From NCBI RefSeq assembly GCF_002931555.1, contig NZ_PSTZ01000007.1, positions 372,001 through 436,000 of the forward strand: a DNA stretch of 64,000 nucleotides. The letters are read 5' to 3'. Of the stretch, positions 58,544-64,000 are shown one piece after another (position 1 is the stretch's first letter; every line of letters starts with the position of its first letter). The stretch is from Pseudoclavibacter sp. RFBB5 (GTDB lineage: Bacteria; Actinomycetota; Actinomycetes; Actinomycetales; Microbacteriaceae). A program made the translations under genes and the position numbers. The notes under the pieces are model-generated. The model ran no database searches and was not told the DNA's origin. It worked only from the letters and a program-made list of their open reading frames with translations.

Positions 58544-59748
58544 CCGAGAACCTGCAATCCGGGCAGCTGCTTGCCCTCGAGGAACTCGAGGCTGGCACCG
58601 CCACCAGTAGAGATGTGGCCAAATCTGTCATCTGCGAAGCCGAGCGTGCGCACGGCTGCTGCGGAGTCGCCGCCGCCGACAACCGAGAGGCCGTCGACGT
58701 CGGTCAGGGCGTCTGCGACGGAACGGGTTCCCTCGGCGAACGCGGGGAACTCGAACACGCCCATGGGCCCGTTCCAGAACACGGTCTTCGAATCTCGGAT
58801 AACCGAGGCGAACGCCTTGGCCGTCTCCGGTCCGATGTCGAGTCCGATTCCAGAGGCTCCGAACCCGCTGTCCTCGATGCCATCTGCGGGGACGACCTCG
58901 TGCTCGGCGTCCGCCGAGAACGATGCTGCGACGACGACATCGCTCGGCAGCACGATGGAGACTCCACGCTGCTCGGCGTCCGCCAGGTACCCGCGAACGG
59001 TGTCCAGCTGGTCCGACTCCAAGAGGGAGGAGCCCACCTTGTGGCCCTGGGCCGCAAGGAACGTGAACAGCATTCCCCCGCCGATGAGGATCGAGTCGAC
59101 CCTCGGGAGGAGATGCTCGATGACACCGAGCTTGTCCGACACCTTCGAACCACCGAGTACCACCGAGTACGGCCGCTCGACGGCCGAGGTCAGACGCTCG
59201 AGCACTTCGAGCTCATTGGCCACGAGGAGTCCCGCGGCGCTCGGCACGAGCTGGGGCAGGTCGTACACCGAGGCCTGCTTGCGGTGCACGACTCCGAAGC
59301 CGTCCGAGACGAACGCGTCCGCGAAACTCGCGAGCTGCTCGGCGAAGGCTCGGCGCTCGGCGTCGTCCTTGCTCGTCTCACCCGGGTTGAAGCGGAGGTT
59401 CTCGAGGACGACCAGCTGGCCGTCTTCGAGACCGCCGACGAGGCGCTGCGCGTCCTCGCCGACCGTGTCGGCGGCAAGAGGAGCATCGATCTCGAGGAGC
59501 TCACCCAGCCGGGAGGCGGCTGGAGCGAGCGAGTACTGCGGTTCAGGTGCCCCCTTGGGCCGACCAAGGTGCGAGATCACGATGACCTGCGCACCCTGGT
59601 CGAGGAGGAGGCGGAGCGTGCCGAGGGAGGCGCGAATCCGACCATCGTCGGTGATCACGCCCTCCTTCAGCGGCACGTTCAGGTCGCAGCGGACGATGAC
59701 CTTCTTTCCCGTGAGGGAGCCAAGGCTCTCGATTGTGCGAAGCGCCAT
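58537..59748 (-). CDS. pgk: Phosphoglycerate kinase
   Basis: A 403-residue glycolytic kinase. [11 protein letters not shown] near 17-27, SHLGRPKG near 58-65, [10 protein letters not shown] near 115-124, [14 protein letters not shown] near 198-211, and the C-terminal nucleotide loop GGGDSAAAV near 366-374 are present. It lies between gap and tpiA in the expected order. Confidence 0.97.
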   Translation of the reverse strand: MALRTIESLGSLTGKKVIVRCDLNVPLKEGVITDDGRIRASLGTLRLLLDQGAQVIVISHLGRPKGAPEPQYSLAPAASRLGELLEIDAPLAADTVGEDAQRLVGGLEDGQLVVLENLRFNPGETSKDDAERRAFAEQLASFADAFVSDGFGVVHRKQASVYDLPQLVPSAAGLLVANELEVLERLTSAVERPYSVVLGGSKVSDKLGVIEHLLPRVDSILIGGGMLFTFLAAQGHKVGSSLLESDQLDTVRGYLADAEQRGVSIVLPSDVVVAASFSADAEHEVVPADGIEDSGFGASGIGLDIGPETAKAFASVIRDSKTVFWNGPMGVFEFPAFAEGTRSVADALTDVDGLSVVGGGDSAAAVRTLGFADDRFGHISTGGGASLEFLEGKQLPGLQVLGW

Positions 59749-59779
59749 GTTGGCGATCCTTCCTCTGTTGCCGAAGTGG

Positions 59780-60910
<1,131 letters not shown>

Positions 60911-60965
60911 GTCCCATGGGCGGGCGCGGAGGTGACCAAACGGGCAGAGCTGTTCGGCGCGGTGA

Positions 60966-61943
60966 TCAGAGCTCGTCGAGCACGGGGAGGTTGGACTCCG
61001 TGCCTGGGATGCCGCGGTCCGATGCCTGCTTGTCCGCAAGCGCGAGGAGGCGACGGATGCGGCCGGCGACGGCGTCCTTCGTCATGGGCGGATCCGCGTA
61101 GCGCCCCAGCTCGTCCAAGGAGGCCTCGCGGTGCGCCAGACGCAGCTGCCCCGCGTACTTGAGGTGGTCTGGTGCTCCCTCGCCGAGGATCTCGAGCGCC
61201 CGCTCGACGCGTGTGCAGGCGGTCACCGCAGCCTGAGCGGAGCGCCGCAGGTTCGCGTCGTCGAAGTTCACGAGCCGGTTCGCGGTCGCCCGCGTCTCGC
61301 GGCGCTGCCGGAGGCTCTCCCAGCTCTCGACGGTCGCGTGGGCTCCGATGACGGTCAGCATCGCGCTGATCGCATCACCGTCGCGGATGACGACGCGGTG
61401 CACGCCACGGACCTCGCGGGCCTTGGACGAGACGCCGAGTCGTCCGGCCGCGCCGACGAGGGCCATCGCCGTCTCGGAGTTCGGGGTGATGATGTCGAGC
61501 GACGCAGACCGGCCCGGATCGGTCAGGGACCCGGCCGCGAGGAACGCGCCGCGCCAGACAGCGGTCAGGTCGTCCTGGCTGCCGGTGGTGAGTCGGTTCG
61601 GGAGCCCGCGAACGGTGCGTCGTCGCGCGTCCATGAGTCCCGTCTGCCTGGCGAGCGTCTCGCCGTTCTCGAGGACTCGAAGCAGGTAGCTCTCCCCCGG
61701 CCTGGCACCTGAGCCGGCGACGATGGAGATCTTGGCTCGCACGCCGTACAGCTCGAGGAGCTCTCGGCCGAGTCGTCGGGCGAGCATCTCGGAATCGAGC
61801 TGCGCCTCGACAGCGATGCGCCCCGAGATGAGCTGCAGGCCACCCGCGAACCTCAGGAGCGACGCGACCTCGGCAGCACGAGCTTGGGTTGTGGCTGCGC
61901 GCGTGCGCAGAAGCTCGTGCTTGACATCGGCGGTGAGCGTCAC
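60966..61943 (-). CDS. whiA: Sporulation/cell-division regulator WhiA
   Basis: A 325-residue DNA-binding protein found in nearly all Gram-positive bacteria. It has an N-terminal LAGLIDADG-like domain (about 1-200, with [17 protein letters not shown] near 130) and a C-terminal helix-turn-helix ([26 protein letters not shown] region, about 272-300). The GTG start is chosen for the GGAGG 8 bases ahead and the family N-terminus [12 protein letters not shown]. It belongs to the conserved uvrC-rapZ-whiA cluster. Confidence 0.95.
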   Translation of the reverse strand: MTLTADVKHELLRTRAATTQARAAEVASLLRFAGGLQLISGRIAVEAQLDSEMLARRLGRELLELYGVRAKISIVAGSGARPGESYLLRVLENGETLARQTGLMDARRRTVRGLPNRLTTGSQDDLTAVWRGAFLAAGSLTDPGRSASLDIITPNSETAMALVGAAGRLGVSSKAREVRGVHRVVIRDGDAISAMLTVIGAHATVESWESLRQRRETRATANRLVNFDDANLRRSAQAAVTACTRVERALEILGEGAPDHLKYAGQLRLAHREASLDELGRYADPPMTKDAVAGRIRRLLALADKQASDRGIPGTESNLPVLDEL

Positions 61944-62014
61944 CGGGGTACCTCCATGGATCAGAGTGAGTGGGCGCGACGAAGCGTCGTCGCGAATGCG
62001 AGATGGAACGGGAG

Positions 62015-62902
62015 TCACTCGCGACCGAGGTCGCGGTGCCGCACGCTGATGATCGTGTCATCGCGTTCGCGCAGCAGGCTCGCGATGCGCTCGGTCATGG
62101 CGACCGAGCGGTGCTTGCCGCCGGTGCATCCGACGGCCAGCGTCACGTGCCGCTTGTTCTCACGTTCGTAACCCCGCAGCACGGGGTCAAGCATCTCAAT
62201 GTAGTGGGTCAGGAACTCGTCTGCACCTTCTTGGTCGAAGACGTAGTCGGAGACGCGCTTGTCGCGGCCGTTGAAGGCGCGGAGTTCCGGCTCCCAGAAA
62301 GGGTTCGGCAGGAAGCGCATGTCGACGACCAGATCGGCATCCGTGGGGATGCCGTACTTGAAGCCGAAGCTCTGCACCGTCACGGCGACCTTGTTCTGGT
62401 CGGCTTCGCCGAAGCGCTTGACGATGCGGGTCACCAGCTGATGGCCGTTGAGCTCCGAGGTGTCGATGACGATGTCGCTCGCCTCGCGGATCTCCTGGAG
62501 GCGGCTGCGTTCGCGGGCGATGCCATCGAGGATCGTGCCGTTGCCCTGCAAGGGATGCGGGCGCCGGACAGCCTCGAACCGTCGCACGAGCGTTCCGTCG
62601 GTCGCATCGAGGAAGAGAACGTCGACCTCGTGCGTCTCCCTGAGCCCGCCCACGAGCGCGGTGAACTCCTCGAGGAGGTGGCCGCCACGCACGTCGACCG
62701 AGACGGCGAGCTTCGGGAGCGAGTCTCGCGCCTTTCCGGCGACCTCGATGAGGGGCCTGATCATCTGCGGGGGCAGATTGTCGACCACGAACCAGTCGAG
62801 GTCCTCGAACGCCTTGCACGCGGTGGACCGCCCCGCACCGGACATGCCGGTGACGATCATGATGTGCTGGCGTCCTTCGCCGTCGATCTCCGCCGAACTC
62901 AT
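62015..62902 (-). CDS. rapZ: RapZ/YvcJ family nucleotide-binding protein
   Basis: A 295-residue P-loop protein. Walker A is GMSGAGRST at 19-27, then [12 protein letters not shown] near 35-46, [22 protein letters not shown] near 97-118, and the C-terminal domain with the [13 protein letters not shown] stretch near 172-184 and [11 protein letters not shown]-like [11 protein letters not shown] near 260. In Escherichia coli RapZ is an RNase E adaptor; the actinobacterial role is not established. The ATG follows GGGAGG; a -10 box TAGGCT lies at 62934-62939. Confidence 0.95.
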   Translation of the reverse strand: MSSAEIDGEGRQHIMIVTGMSGAGRSTACKAFEDLDWFVVDNLPPQMIRPLIEVAGKARDSLPKLAVSVDVRGGHLLEEFTALVGGLRETHEVDVLFLDATDGTLVRRFEAVRRPHPLQGNGTILDGIARERSRLQEIREASDIVIDTSELNGHQLVTRIVKRFGEADQNKVAVTVQSFGFKYGIPTDADLVVDMRFLPNPFWEPELRAFNGRDKRVSDYVFDQEGADEFLTHYIEMLDPVLRGYERENKRHVTLAVGCTGGKHRSVAMTERIASLLRERDDTIISVRHRDLGRE

Positions 62903-62933
62903 GCGCAGGTCACCTCCCGTGGACTAAAACACC

Positions 62934-62939
62934 AGCCTA
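62934..62939 (-). promoter_or_regulatory. Candidate -10 box for rapZ
   Basis: TAGGCT on the minus strand, 31 bases before the rapZ ATG, with GGGAGG between. Confidence 0.5.
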
Positions 62940-62960
62940 CATAGCCGGAGCGTGCGTCTC

Positions 62961-64000
62961 TCACGCTTCCGCCGATTGCTCTCGCGCGAATCGCTCGGTT
63001 ATCGCGGTCGCCGTGGCCTCTCCGACTCCCTGCACGCTCGTGAGCTCCTCGACGGTGGCCGCCCGGAGTCTCTTGACCGAGCCGAACTTCTTGAGGAGGG
63101 CGGCGACGCGCGTCGGCCCGAGGCCCGGGACGTCCGCGAGGACCGTGCCGATGTCGGCTTTGCGCTTCGTACGCTGATGGCGGATCGCGAAGCGGTGCGC
63201 CTCGTCTCGAAGACGCTGCACGAGGAAGAGCGCTTCGGACCCTCGAGGGAGGATGACCGGGAAGTCGTCGTCCGGGAGCCAGAGCTCCTCGAGCCGCTTG
63301 GCGATGCCGACGACGGCGATGCCACGCACCCCGGATTCCTCGAGCGCGCGTTGCGCCGCGTTGACCTGCGGCACTCCGCCGTCGATGAGCAGCAGTTGCG
63401 GTCGGTAGGCGAACTTGGCCCGTGTGGATTCCTGCGTCGACGCTTTCACGCGATCCGCGGAGAGGGCTGCGTCCTCGACGATATCGGCCGGTGTCGCGTC
63501 GTCGCGCAGGTAGGCGAGGCGCCGCGCGAGCACCTGGCGAATGGAGTCCGTGTCGTCCGTCGACGACGCGATGTTGAATCGCCGGTAGTGCGACTTCCGC
63601 GCCAGGCCGTCCTCGAAGACCACCATGGAGCCGACGATGCCGGTGCCTTGCAGGTGCGAGATGTCGTAGCACTCGATGCGAAGCGGCGCCTCGGCCAAGC
63701 CCAGCGCGTTCTGCAGCTCGGTGAGCGCATCCGATCGCGCGACGTAGTCGCTGCTGCGTTTGAGCTTGTACTGCGCGAGCGACCCCATGGCGTTGATCGT
63801 CGCGGTCTTGAGGAGTTCGGATTTCGGGCCCCGCTGCGCCGTTCGCAGGTTCACCTTGGCCTGTCTGGTCGCCTCAAGCCATTCCGACAGGGCTTCGGAG
63901 TCGTCGGGCAAGGCCGGCACGATGATCTCACCTGGTGGGAAGAGTCCGTCCTTCCCGTAGACGCGCTGCATCGTCTGGTCGATGATCGTTCCCAGGTCGG
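62961..64000 (-). CDS. uvrC: Excinuclease ABC subunit C, N-terminal part outside the window
   Basis: The C-terminal 346 or so residues of UvrC; the reading frame stays open to the window edge, so the start lies beyond 64000. Present are the RNase H-like endonuclease domain making the 5' incision ([24 protein letters not shown], then YRRFNI, LLIDGG and RDEAHRFAI) and the C-terminal helix-hairpin-helix pair ([22 protein letters not shown] and [12 protein letters not shown]). It acts with UvrA and UvrB in nucleotide-excision repair. It is the first gene of the conserved uvrC-rapZ-whiA cluster. Confidence 0.95.
   Translation of the reverse strand, partial: DLGTIIDQTMQRVYGKDGLFPPGEIIVPALPDDSEALSEWLEATRQAKVNLRTAQRGPKSELLKTATINAMGSLAQYKLKRSSDYVARSDALTELQNALGLAEAPLRIECYDISHLQGTGIVGSMVVFEDGLARKSHYRRFNIASSTDDTDSIRQVLARRLAYLRDDATPADIVEDAALSADRVKASTQESTRAKFAYRPQLLLIDGGVPQVNAAQRALEESGVRGIAVVGIAKRLEELWLPDDDFPVILPRGSEALFLVQRLRDEAHRFAIRHQRTKRKADIGTVLADVPGLGPTRVAALLKKFGSVKRLRAATVEELTSVQGVGEATATAITERFAREQSAEA

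Overview
The window is ordinary high-GC actinobacterial chromosome, most likely from the family Microbacteriaceae. The evidence is the gene content: mycothiol ligase MshC, two RbpA-type RNA polymerase-binding proteins, WhiA, the PafB/PafC pair, OpcA beside G6PD, aa3-oxidase assembly genes (SURF1, CtaA, CtaB) and a type-B L31. GTG starts are common, and many genes have an actinobacterial -10 box (TANNNT) immediately before the start codon. I see no IS element, prophage, CRISPR array, integrase or rRNA operon. One tRNA gene (Leu, GAG anticodon) is present. Coding density is very high, and the only gene-free stretch longer than 300 bases is 3498-3803.

Layout. 1-6672 is mixed housekeeping: a truncated AarF/UbiB kinase, a flavin monooxygenase, an AraC/GyrI-type regulator, a small membrane protein with an SRPBCC protein, divergent SDR and glycerophosphodiesterase genes, and rbpA with a sigma-R-type promoter. 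6789-18181 is a long leftward run: HAD phosphatase, trmI, two FKBP-like lipoproteins, pafB, pafC, an anchored coiled-coil protein, tatA, tatC, helY and lnt. This is the usual setting of the Pup-proteasome genes, but those genes are absent here. 18268-23190 holds PAC2, mshC, uppP and an M20 peptidase. 23322-33924 holds the tRNA, a flavin reductase, DedA, a DEAD/DEAH helicase, an acyl-CoA dehydrogenase, a GDSL hydrolase, a SpoU methyltransferase facing a sirtuin, a glycosyltransferase with an alpha/beta hydrolase, a DnaQ-like exonuclease and L31. 34013-41930 holds an orphan ABC ATPase, divergent glgA/glgC with serB, fabG, DUF3099, a Cys-containing small protein, SURF1 and an ABC-F protein. 42091-46154 is the leftward suf operon (sufB-sufD-Rieske ferredoxin-sufC-sufT). 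46416-48479 holds ctaA and ctaB converging on each other.

From 48700 to 56939 a rightward run encodes the pentose-phosphate pathway: tkt, tal, pgi, zwf, opcA, pgl. Facing it, 57047-64000 is a leftward block: uvrC (cut by the window edge), rapZ, whiA, gap, pgk, tpiA, secG and a second, divergent rbpA. Together these encode most of central sugar metabolism, with glycogen synthesis from glgA/glgC nearby.

No wholly new system is obvious. The points most worth a second look are the pafBC/tat/helY locus without its pupylation genes, the paired lipoproteins built from two FKBP-like repeats each, the two zinc-ligand-poor RbpA paralogues (one under a near-perfect sigma-R promoter), and the repeated use of very short or absent 5' leaders, including head-to-head genes with interlocked promoters. 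Coordinates of complete genes include the stop codon.
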